A stretch of 33,886 nucleotides of DNA from Christensenellaceae bacterium (GTDB lineage: Bacteria; Bacillota; Clostridia; Christensenellales; DTU072). This document shows, in pieces, positions 9,367 to 16,434 of this stretch. The stretch lies in assembly GCA_031259965.1 (NCBI GenBank), contig JAIRKT010000104.1, forward strand, positions 1 to 33,886, written 5' to 3'. Under the pieces are notes generated by a model. The model did not search any database and was not told where the DNA came from. It saw nothing but the letters and a program-made list of their open reading frames with translations. Made by a program: the position numbers and the translations under genes. How positions within the stretch are numbered: position 1 is the stretch's first letter; the number at the start of each line of letters is the position of its first letter.

Positions 9367-10098
9367 CTAAAATGCGAATGTTAAGGCGTATGCAGCCCCC
9401 ATTGCGACTAATATAGTAATTGGTAGTGCGTAATTTTCAAGTTTAGTCCATTTAAGTTTTGTAATTAACAAACCACACACCGCCATAGTAGCCATACTTA
9501 TAGCAAGTGTAATTAGAGTTATATAACCATTAGTAGCGGTGTTTATTCCATCTTCAGATGACGTATTGCCTGTGAAGAATGCACCAATTATTATGTGTGA
9601 TGCGAGTCCAGCTAATATGCCGCCTAAAAGAGCGCCAGTTATTGTATCTAATAGGCGCTTGTTATTTTTTTCTAAATCCACTAATTTGTGTTGTAGTTTT
9701 TTAAAGGCTACAATATTAAAAATTGGGCCTGCTACAATGCTAAATGTCATTATAATAGCGGCTGTTCCAATTAATTCTGCAGTTGGTATAACCTTTGTGA
9801 TTCCGACCTGATCCATTGCTAGTAGCTCATATTGAAGAGCACCTATAACGGTTAACCTTATCCACGGAATTGATAGTCCCAAATAACTCATCATCACACC
9901 CACGCCAATTACTATTGGGATGCTAGGTAAAATGGAAAATATAGCAGAGGATTTAACAGCGTTTTTTACAGTAGCACTCGACATGCCAATTTCCTTCGCC
10001 CTTTTAAGTGACTTCACTAAATAATAAGTGGCCATACCAATAATTGATAGCACTATTGCGGCGCCTAAAATAAATACGCCAATATAGTCCTTAGGCAT
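9367..10098 (-). CDS. DUF5058-family membrane protein
   Basis: A 243-residue membrane protein. The ATG at 10098 is chosen because GGAGG lies seven bases upstream; an earlier in-frame ATG at 10140 has no such site. The pattern EIGMSSATVKNAVKSSAIFS followed by ILPSIPIVIG, then PWIRLTVIGALQYELLAMD, fits DUF5058 as I know it. About six transmembrane helices are visible, with a charged loop (KKLQHKLVDLEKNNKRLLD) in the middle. The family has no published function that I can name. It forms a tight two-gene unit with the membrane protein at 8608-9357, which points to a hetero-oligomeric transporter or channel. The 207 bp upstream contain TGCATATGCA (10171-10180) but no convincing promoter. Confidence 0.82.
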   Translation of the reverse strand: MPKDYIGVFILGAAIVLSIIGMATYYLVKSLKRAKEIGMSSATVKNAVKSSAIFSILPSIPIVIGVGVMMSYLGLSIPWIRLTVIGALQYELLAMDQVGITKVIPTAELIGTAAIIMTFSIVAGPIFNIVAFKKLQHKLVDLEKNNKRLLDTITGALLGGILAGLASHIIIGAFFTGNTSSEDGINTATNGYITLITLAISMATMAVCGLLITKLKWTKLENYALPITILVAMGAAYALTFAF

Positions 10099-10305
10099 AC
10101 TAATACCTCCATACTGAAATGTATTAAATAAGTTTATCATATTTAACTAATTCATTACAAAAAAAACAAATGCATATGCAAAAAAAATCGCATGTTTTTA
10201 AAAAGTACCACGAATTCGAGCTATTAACATTTGAAATTTAATGGTAATGCGTGTGAATATCAAAATAAATGTGTGGTAAAAAATGTGATTGTATATAAGG
10301 CAAAA

Positions 10306-11325
10306 CTAAAAAATCACGATGACGCTTCCCACTGTTAAGAATATAATTCCAAAAACAGATTTTTTATTGAGTTTTTCTTTAAGAAAAAGCCAGGATAAAA
10401 TGATAGTAAGGGCTATGCTTAATTTATCGATCGGTGCTACAACACTAACATCACCTAGACTTAGTGCTCTATAGTACATAAGCCATGCAAATGTAGTAGC
10501 AAGAGCAGAAAGTATTAAAAAAATTGCTTCTTTTATAGCACTGCGTCGCTTCCCTATGCTTATAGCACTAGTTGTTTCAGATGTTTGCAAACAGGGTGCA
10601 TTTGTTTGCGTTAATGATTTGCTATAGCGAGAGATATCATTATAGTTACTAGTTTGCAAATTCGTTGTTGTATGATTATTTTGAGGGCTTGAGATATGAG
10701 AGGATTTGACCATCGGAATTAGAAAATCTATTACAAAAGCAACAGCACCAGCCATTACAAAAACGACTCCTGTTCTTATTGCTGTAGCAAGATCAGAATT
10801 TAATCCTTGCAAACCTACTTTAGCAAATATTGATGTTAAAGCCGCGAAGATAGCAGAAAGAATTGCAAATGGAAGCCATGAAATTTTGTTTTTATGAAGC
10901 GTGTTACTGTTTTTGTTTAGCATACAATATGTGCCTATTAAAATAAATATGACACCTATAATTTTAAAAGCGGTTATAGATTCCCCAAGGAAGGAAATAC
11001 CAATTATTACAGTTAGTGTTACACTGGATTTATCAACAGCTGATACTCTTACAACCTCTCCAAGAGAGAGTGCTTTGTAATAGCATATCCAGGAAAATCC
11101 CGTACAAAGACCAGATAAGACTAAAAATATGACGTTATTTGGTGTAATGCTAGTAAAATAATCTAAAGCACCTGTGACAATTACTATAACCCATAAAAAG
11201 ATAAGTATAATACAAGTGCGAATAAAAACTGCTGTATGCGATTTTATGCGTTTTAATGAAAGCTTAGAAAAAACCGCAGTAAGTGATGAGAATACTGCGG
11301 ATAGCATTGCAAATAGTATATACAA
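10306..11325 (-). CDS. EamA/DMT-superfamily metabolite transporter
   Basis: A 339-residue inner-membrane protein made of two EamA repeats of about five helices each, residues about 1-137 and 150-339. Both halves repeat the same marks: an N-terminal AxFSSLTAVFSK-like helix (second copy AIFAALTSIFAK), and a YYKALSLGEV / YYRALSLGDV motif followed by a VDKSSVTLT / IDKLSIALT helix. Such proteins export or import small metabolites such as amino acids or nucleotide derivatives; the substrate cannot be read here. A Ser/Thr/Asn-rich loop of about 60 residues (about 210-265) separates the halves, longer than usual. The start has GGAG 11 bases upstream. It lies downstream of the siderophore operon on the same strand, separated by the hairpin at 11351-11381. 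Confidence 0.88.
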   Translation of the reverse strand: MYILFAMLSAVFSSLTAVFSKLSLKRIKSHTAVFIRTCIILIFLWVIVIVTGALDYFTSITPNNVIFLVLSGLCTGFSWICYYKALSLGEVVRVSAVDKSSVTLTVIIGISFLGESITAFKIIGVIFILIGTYCMLNKNSNTLHKNKISWLPFAILSAIFAALTSIFAKVGLQGLNSDLATAIRTGVVFVMAGAVAFVIDFLIPMVKSSHISSPQNNHTTTNLQTSNYNDISRYSKSLTQTNAPCLQTSETTSAISIGKRRSAIKEAIFLILSALATTFAWLMYYRALSLGDVSVVAPIDKLSIALTIILSWLFLKEKLNKKSVFGIIFLTVGSVIVIF

Positions 11326-11350
11326 TTTTAATCTCCAACCTTAATATCTT

Positions 11351-11381
11351 GTTTAGTGCTGAGTATAACTCAGCACTAAAC
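11351..11381. repeat. Perfect 14-bp hairpin between siderophore operon and EamA gene
   Basis: GTTTAGTGCTGAGT and its exact reverse complement are separated by only ATA. It lies 33 bp after the stop of the substrate-binding protein gene and 26 bp before the EamA start. A stem this long would stop or stabilise transcripts, but there is no clear T-run on either strand, so it is not a textbook terminator. It may act as a bidirectional stop or an mRNA 3' end protector for the importer transcript. Confidence 0.6.
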
Positions 11382-11414
11382 AGCTAGAAAAAACGCAAAG
11401 AATTAAGCCTTTGG

Positions 11415-12476
11415 TTATTCCTCAATACTATCAAAATATTGGTTTATGTTTGCAATCATGCGATCTGCAGCGGTAAAACCGCCAGTCATAGTATACCATG
11501 ATTCGCCCGTTAGAAGGTATATATTATTGTTTTTAAATGCCTTTGTTTGCTTAATTACTGTATCTCCAATGAAATTCTCATAACCTGCACCAGAGCCTAT
11601 AGTAGCTGATCTGTCTAAAACAAAGATGAGATCTGGGTTTTGTTCTAGAACGTATTCTGCCCGTGCTGTTAGACCATGAGCGTCAGTCCATTGTACAGTG
11701 TTTGGATCGATAGGTAAGAATCCAAAATCCTCATAAAGCATATCAAATCTGCTATTAACATTGAATACAGACATGGTTGTTTGATCTACCATCATTACAA
11801 AAAGGGCTGTTTTTTTGGAGGCAATTGCTTTAGCTTGAATTTCTGCAATATTACTTTTAATCTCTTGGAATTTGATCGCAATTTCGACGTTTTTAAATAT
11901 CCTAGCTAATATATAAGCATTGCGCTCCATATCGTTCACCAAATTTGAATTTGATGAGTTGACAGATATCTTAATAAATTTTGTATTTGGATATCTGTCA
12001 TATGCTGATTTTTTGAATGCAGCGGCATCCTCTGTACCTAGACGATTCCCATCAACGTCCATTCCAAATGAACGTCCTCCTAGAATAACCAATTCAGGTT
12101 GGATAAGATCCAAAACGTCAAAATCAACATAGAACAAGGAACCACCAGAATAAACATTTTCCATAGTCTTATAACTAGCTAAATCAGCAGGTAATCCATC
12201 TTTGTTTGGAACAACTAATTTTTCGATGCCTGATGTGGCAAACCCTACACTATCTAAGATGTCCAAAACACCGTAATCATAAATAGCTACGTTTTTAGGA
12301 TTTGTTTTCAGTGTATGCTCTACACCATCAGCATCAACAATTTTGACTTCAGGTCTGGTATCCTCAGTACCTGTTGTATTCTCACTTTCATCCTTGTTGC
12401 AAGAACTAAGTGCCATGATACCAATAACTAACATGGCGATCAGCGCCATTGTTATAAATAAATATTTTCTTTTCAT
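11415..12476 (-). CDS. yclQ: Siderophore ABC transporter substrate-binding lipoprotein (YclQ/FatB-like)
   Basis: A 353-residue exported lipoprotein that would capture a ferric siderophore outside the cell and hand it to the permease pair. The signal peptide is visible: MKRK, a hydrophobic stretch, and the lipobox LSSC with the lipidated cysteine at residue 26. A helical-backbone binding domain follows, with family marks NVAIYDYGVLDILDSVG, LIQPELVILGG and LEQNPDLIFVLDRSATIG. These fit the YclQ/FatB branch, which binds petrobactin and related catecholates, but the exact ligand cannot be read. It is the last gene of a four-gene minus-strand operon, 106 bp after the ATPase gene. AAGGAG lies 11 bases before the ATG. 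A small hairpin at 12536-12550 in the gap could set its separate expression level. Confidence 0.9.
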   Translation of the reverse strand: MKRKYLFITMALIAMLVIGIMALSSCNKDESENTTGTEDTRPEVKIVDADGVEHTLKTNPKNVAIYDYGVLDILDSVGFATSGIEKLVVPNKDGLPADLASYKTMENVYSGGSLFYVDFDVLDLIQPELVILGGRSFGMDVDGNRLGTEDAAAFKKSAYDRYPNTKFIKISVNSSNSNLVNDMERNAYILARIFKNVEIAIKFQEIKSNIAEIQAKAIASKKTALFVMMVDQTTMSVFNVNSRFDMLYEDFGFLPIDPNTVQWTDAHGLTARAEYVLEQNPDLIFVLDRSATIGSGAGYENFIGDTVIKQTKAFKNNNIYLLTGESWYTMTGGFTAADRMIANINQYFDSIEE

Positions 12477-12535
12477 CTTTATTTAAACTCCTTAAATTAT
12501 TTTTTTAAATTGATGAAATTTTAACGAATTAGGTT

Positions 12536-12550
12536 GCGAATAGAATTCGC
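12536..12550. repeat. Short hairpin in the yclP-yclQ gap
   Basis: GCGAAT and ATTCGC form a 6-bp stem with a three-base loop. Intergenic hairpins before binding-protein genes often protect or segment the mRNA. There is no T-run, so termination is unlikely. This is a weak signal. Confidence 0.3.
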
Positions 12551-12582
12551 GATATATAGAAAGTAATTCTAAAAAATGCTAG

Positions 12583-13569
12583 CTAACTAAACTTTTTTGC
12601 GTTAGAATTACTTGCAGCCTTTTTAGATTTAAACTTATCAGCAAAATACTTGAATTTAAAAAATTCTTGCATTTTATTTTTATTTGTTTTTAAATCTTCT
12701 CGAGTACTGTCATGAGACAATACATCTTGTTGATTAGTTGAATTTGTCAGTTTTGCACAATGTTTATTTTCCTCATGGATGTGTGAGTTCTCACCATGCC
12801 TGTGTGAATTGTGCCCATAGTAAAGACAAACACGTCTGTTGTCATGTTCTATTATGTTAAAGTCATGATCAAAAACATTATTTAAAACATCACAGCAAAC
12901 AATTTCTTTAACACTACCTTGATTAATAATTTTTCCATCTTTCATTGCTACTATATAATCTGCATATGCAGATGCAAAGTTAATATCATGTAAGACAACA
13001 ACTACGGTTTTATTTAAACGTCTAACTAGTTTTCTAATGATGTGCATCATTTCCACTGAGTATTTGATATCGAGATTGTTTAAAGGTTCATCTAGAAATA
13101 TGTATTTTGTGTCTTGTGCTAGTATCATAGCTATAAAAGCACGTTGGCGTTGCCCACCAGATAATTCGTCTATAAATTTGTCGCGTATATCATTTAGTTT
13201 CATGAATCGAATGCTTTCTTCGATTTTTTCGCGGTCCTCTGCTTTTAGCCTCCCCCCACAATGAGGAAAGCGTCCAAATTCAACTAATTCATTTATAGTA
13301 ACTTTTAAACTGAGAGATTGTGTTTGTTTGAGTACCGCAATTTGTTTTGCAACTTCGCGTGTTTTGATTGATTTAATGTTGATATTATCTAACAAAACTT
13401 CCCCAGAGATAACAGGTAATAATCTTGATGCTACACCCAACAAAGTTGATTTGCCGGCGCCATTTGCGCCTATTAAAGCAGTAATCGCATTTTCTTTTAT
13501 GTCTAGTGATATGTTATCAAGCACATGCTCTCGTCCGTATGATTGGACTATATTTCTTATCTGGATCAT
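12583..13569 (-). CDS. yclP: Siderophore ABC transporter ATPase (YclP-like) with histidine-rich tail
   Basis: A 328-residue cytoplasmic ATPase that powers the importer. The start at 13569 is chosen because its ATG overlaps the stop of the upstream permease gene (ATGA) and AAGGAG lies 11 bases ahead; a longer frame from about 13614 would add 15 residues. Motifs in order: Walker A GANGAGKST, Q-loop region LKQTQSLSL, signature LSGGQRQR, Walker B IFLDEPLNNLD, and the switch histidine in VVVLHDINFA. The normal domain ends near residue 252. About 76 extra residues follow, beginning with six histidines and a cysteine within 19 residues (HNSHRHGENSHIHEENKHC) and ending in a lysine-rich stretch. The tail is not part of the usual family plan and could bind metal. 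Assignment of the core is secure. Confidence 0.92.
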   Translation of the reverse strand: MIQIRNIVQSYGREHVLDNISLDIKENAITALIGANGAGKSTLLGVASRLLPVISGEVLLDNINIKSIKTREVAKQIAVLKQTQSLSLKVTINELVEFGRFPHCGGRLKAEDREKIEESIRFMKLNDIRDKFIDELSGGQRQRAFIAMILAQDTKYIFLDEPLNNLDIKYSVEMMHIIRKLVRRLNKTVVVVLHDINFASAYADYIVAMKDGKIINQGSVKEIVCCDVLNNVFDHDFNIIEHDNRRVCLYYGHNSHRHGENSHIHEENKHCAKLTNSTNQQDVLSHDSTREDLKTNKNKMQEFFKFKYFADKFKSKKAASNSNAKKFS

Positions 13570-14579
13570 AGTTTTTTGTTCTCCTTTAATATTAAATAAA
13601 ACATATAAGAGCATCCAATAGCATCTATTATAACTGTAACAGGAACGGATCCCTCTGTTAATTCTGTTAAGGCCTGTCCAAAGACTAGTGCAAATGTTGC
13701 TATCAAGGCGCTAGCTAAAAATAAAATAAAATGCTTGTTAGTTTTAAATATTTCTCTTGTTATGTTTACAGCTAGCAAACCGAGGAAAGTCAAACTTCCT
13801 ATAAGTGCGGTTGCTATTGACATTCCCAGGGAGATCATTACTAAGTTAAAATTTGTTTCCTTTAAGTAATTTAAACCCAGATTTTTTGCATTATCCTCAC
13901 CTAGCGCTAATATGTTATATGATCTGTGGCGTATCAAAAAAATACTACAAATAACAATCATAAATGGGCTTAAGAATATTGCGAGTTTAGCATTCATGCT
14001 GTTTATTGAAACAGCTGTAGCGGCTTGCAATTGATTGAATTTAGTAGGATCCATTAGTGTTTGCAAATAAGTGGAACCGCTTCGTATGATCCCTGACAAG
14101 ATCAAACCAAATAAGAGCAAAAAGACTATATTGTTCTTAGTATTTCGTAATACAGCTCCATACATCAGCATAGAGACAATTAGCATAGCACCAGCTGTAA
14201 TTGCAAAGTTTAGATAAACATTAGAAAAAATCTTTGTAGACGTTCCTAAAAAGAATACAATTACTGTTTGTGTGCCGATGAATATTGAGTCAAAACCAAT
14301 CATAGAAGGTGTTAATATTCTACTACCAGTTGTTGTCTGAAAGGCCAGACTTACAAATGCTATTATGAATGCTGAAACGGACATTCCAACAAGTGTGCCA
14401 ACTATGCGCTCTGAGATAGATTTAAAAGCTTGAGCTGTCATTGGTAAACCAACCTTTTGGGATTTTGCATATGTTCTTGAGTAAAAGTACAATGCAATTG
14501 CACCAACGATTGCAAAAATGATAATAGCAAAAATTATTTTCTGCAGCCTTTTAGATGGTCTGTAATTAAGTTTAATCAT
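13566..14579 (-). CDS. yclO: Siderophore ABC transporter permease (FecCD family, YclO-like)
   Basis: A 337-residue multi-pass membrane protein, one of the two permease subunits. It has the FecCD-family marks: the conserved LGEDNAKNLGLNY loop that contacts the ATPase, then GSLTFLGLLAVNITRE in place of the usual GPI.FVGL.VPH, and about nine to ten helices. The start at 14579 overlaps the yclN stop by eight bases and has AAGGAG 13 bases ahead; an ATG at 14603 is possible but has no ribosome binding site. Its end overlaps the ATPase start. The tight overlaps indicate that the permeases and the ATPase are made together. It is distinct from, but similar to, the neighbouring permease, as expected for a heterodimer. 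Confidence 0.9.
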   Translation of the reverse strand: MIKLNYRPSKRLQKIIFAIIIFAIVGAIALYFYSRTYAKSQKVGLPMTAQAFKSISERIVGTLVGMSVSAFIIAFVSLAFQTTTGSRILTPSMIGFDSIFIGTQTVIVFFLGTSTKIFSNVYLNFAITAGAMLIVSMLMYGAVLRNTKNNIVFLLLFGLILSGIIRSGSTYLQTLMDPTKFNQLQAATAVSINSMNAKLAIFLSPFMIVICSIFLIRHRSYNILALGEDNAKNLGLNYLKETNFNLVMISLGMSIATALIGSLTFLGLLAVNITREIFKTNKHFILFLASALIATFALVFGQALTELTEGSVPVTVIIDAIGCSYMFYLILKENKKL

Positions 14580-15609
14580 GCGTAACTTGTGGCTCCTTAT
14601 CATTTGTACTAATAATGTGATTTTTCTTAATTTTTGTTTGCTTTGATCGCTTTACACCTATTATTATGTAAATCATAAATATAATGCCGCCAAATATACT
14701 TATAGTCAAACTCACCGACATTTCAAATGGGAAGATTACAAGTCTACTAATAATGTCGCAGAGCAGCACAAAATCCGCACCAAAAAACATAAGGTCAGTG
14801 ATAGTTTTCTTGATATTATCACCATAAAAAGTTGACGTCATGTTAGGTATGATCAATCCAACAAAAGGAAGTGGACCTACTGCTGTATAGCTGGCAGCAC
14901 TCACTAATGCTATTATTACGAGTCCTAAAAAAACTACACGATTGTAATTTAGTCCGAGATTTTTTGAAAAATCCTCACCCAAACCTATAATCGAAAATTT
15001 TGATGAAAAAAGGATAGCTAAGACCAAAGGAATTAGTATCACATAAATCATAGTGAAATTTCCAATTTTAGCAAATGTACCATTGTTAATAGTTTGAAGC
15101 ATTTGCATAACATCGAATCTATATGCTATAAGTGTGGTTATAGCGGATATTAGACCACCATACATCATTCCAATCAGTGGAATATACACAGCGTCTCTAA
15201 CTTTGAGATGATTAATAACACTCGTAAATAATAAAGTGGATATTAAAGAAAAGAAAAAAGCAAATAATGTCTGTATTATTCCAGACTGTGTGCTAAGTAA
15301 TATGAAAGCTATTATAATGCCCAGCCCTGCAGCATTTGTAGCCCCTGCTGTAGATGGTGACATGAATTTGTTTCGACTTATTGCTTGCATTATAAGACCA
15401 GCTACGCTAAGACCTGCTGCGGCTAAAATTACAGCAAGGGTGCGTGGTAGACGACTAACCCATATAATCTGCCATGCTAATTCATTTCCTGTTAGTAAGT
15501 TTTTTATAGTAACATCCTTAACAGCGCCTATTAAAAGTGAGACAATGAATAAAGCAGCGAATATTACAATAATTACTAAACGTTTGATTTTGAAAGTAGT
15601 ATACTTCAT
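14572..15609 (-). CDS. yclN: Siderophore ABC transporter permease (FecCD family, YclN-like)
   Basis: First gene of the importer operon, 345 residues from the ATG at 15609. Marks include ISRLPRTL-like WVSRLPRTLAVILAAAGLS near residue 55, the NKFMSPSTAGATNAAGLG helix, the coupling loop GLGEDFSKNLGLNY, and VGPLPFVGLIIPN. About nine to ten helices are visible. Start choice matters: an in-frame ATG at 15627 lies exactly in the centre of the 16-bp palindrome at 15620-15635, just where transcription should begin, and has no ribosome binding site. The ATG at 15609 has AAAGGG four bases upstream, which is close but usable. The order yclN-O-P-Q matches the Bacillus petrobactin importer. Regulation is probably through the palindromes at 15620 and 16005. 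Confidence 0.88.
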   Translation of the reverse strand: MKYTTFKIKRLVIIVIFAALFIVSLLIGAVKDVTIKNLLTGNELAWQIIWVSRLPRTLAVILAAAGLSVAGLIMQAISRNKFMSPSTAGATNAAGLGIIIAFILLSTQSGIIQTLFAFFFSLISTLLFTSVINHLKVRDAVYIPLIGMMYGGLISAITTLIAYRFDVMQMLQTINNGTFAKIGNFTMIYVILIPLVLAILFSSKFSIIGLGEDFSKNLGLNYNRVVFLGLVIIALVSAASYTAVGPLPFVGLIIPNMTSTFYGDNIKKTITDLMFFGADFVLLCDIISRLVIFPFEMSVSLTISIFGGIIFMIYIIIGVKRSKQTKIKKNHIISTNDKEPQVTHD

Positions 15610-15619
15610 TAAACCCTTT

Positions 15620-15667
15620 GTTAGCATATGCTAACTGTCATATATAAATTAAGTTGATTTTCATCAA
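15620..15667 (-). promoter_or_regulatory. Operon promoter P1 with 16-bp palindromic operator
   Basis: Reading leftward, TTGATG (plus 15662-15667) is followed after 17 bp by TATATG (plus 15639-15644). Three bases further is GTTAGCATATGCTAAC (15620-15635), a perfect 16-bp palindrome that would cover the start of transcription. It directly precedes yclN, leaving a leader of roughly 20-25 bases. The palindrome is identical to that at 16005-16020. An iron-responsive repressor is the natural guess from the gene function, but the protein is not identified. Confidence 0.65.
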
Positions 15668-15788
15668 CTAATAATCTTAGGAAAATTGACTTTAACTAAG
15701 GAATTAAACCAAATAGAAATTAACAAAACTCGTCAGAACTTTAATGAAATACCACCTGTTTTAACTGTTATAAAAGGGAGGTCTTTGC

Positions 15789-15949
15789 ATTAATGATTGT
15801 ACCGCCAAAAGTATTTTCACACTAAAACGGCTCTAAAAATTCTAAACTTTGATCATAAAAGCCAATAAAACACATATTTTTCTGATTTAATTCTAACAAA
15901 AAAACAAAATTATAATGAGTAATATGCTTTTGGCGACATAGTCATTAAT
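15789..15949. repeat. Long inverted-repeat arms flanking a 97-bp core
   Basis: The arms 15789-15820 and 15918-15949 align without gaps in inverted orientation: the first eight bases (ATTAATGA) and a nine-base core (CGCCAAAAG) match exactly, and about 23 of the first 28 positions match. Three of the five mismatches would be G-U pairs if the plus strand were transcribed. The element lies in the gene-free region between the two palindromes. It could be a small transposon relic (MITE-like) or a structured RNA; no matching copy was seen elsewhere in the window. Confidence 0.5.
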
Positions 15950-16004
15950 AAATCAAATATGTTAAAATACATAGTTAATTGTAGTTAAATTCATTATTAA
16001 GAAA

Positions 16005-16055
16005 GTTAGCATATGCTAACTATTAAATTATACTAAAATAATTAAAAAGCGTCAA
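16005..16055 (-). promoter_or_regulatory. Upstream promoter P2 with identical 16-bp palindrome
   Basis: Reading leftward, TTGACG (plus 16050-16055), a 17-bp spacer and a perfect TATAAT (plus 16027-16032) make a near-consensus promoter. Six bases past the -10 lies GTTAGCATATGCTAAC (16005-16020), the same palindrome as at P1 and in nearly the same position. The transcript would run about 370 bases through gene-free DNA before reaching P1 and yclN. It could be a long leader of the importer operon or a separate small RNA. Confidence 0.65.
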
Positions 16056-16434
16056 TCATTTAATATAGATAAATTTTGAAAACGCATGTATTTTTTTAGA
16101 TATTGTTAACACACAAAAGCCATTTTTTATATATAGTTAGTACACAAAAAACCCTTAAACGCTAATCTCTTTGGGAATTTGATGCATATGCACATAAAAT
16201 GCTAAATAAATGGTAGGGCGCAAAATATGTTGGAATATTGGATTTATTATGAACGCTAAATAATTATGAACGCTTAAAACAGATGATTATATATGTAGAA
16301 ATGTGGCAAGGTTGTTTGCTATAAAGGAAATTCCTCAGCCTATCTTTATATACAAACAAAGCGCAAACAGCACGAGAAATTATTATAGATATGGTTTTTA
16401 GGTAGGTGGAGAATTTTGATTTAGAGGCTTTTTG
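16056..16434. other. Gene-free stretch downstream of prfB
   Basis: No coding frame with a ribosome binding site and no clear terminator for prfB were seen. It holds the direct repeats described separately and TGCATATGCA at 16183-16192. Confidence 0.5.
16246..16274. repeat. 12-bp direct repeat
   Basis: ATTATGAACGCT occurs at 16246-16257 and again at 16263-16274, in tandem with a five-base spacer. A related pair, GTTAACACACAAAAGCC-like at about 16108 and GTTAGTACACAAAAAACC at about 16137, lies nearby. They may be regulator sites or chance in AT-rich DNA. Confidence 0.35.

Noticed and set aside
15610-15627. ATG at 15627 as start of yclN
   Set aside because: It lies in the middle of the operator palindrome at the likely transcription start and has no ribosome binding site; 15609 is better supported.
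15620-15635. Calling the palindrome a DtxR/IdeR or Fur box
   Set aside because: Half-sites resemble DtxR boxes but the spacing is different, and the Fur consensus does not match; the regulator is left unnamed.
15770-15826. Ten-codon plus-strand frame at 15793 with GGGAGG upstream
   Set aside because: Too short, and it falls inside the inverted-repeat arm; no downstream gene on that strand would use it as a leader peptide.
15700-15830. T-box-like strings (AGGTGGTAT, GGCGGTAC) on the minus strand in the siderophore leader
   Set aside because: The full T-box core with ACCGCG and a following terminator is missing, so these are chance resemblances.
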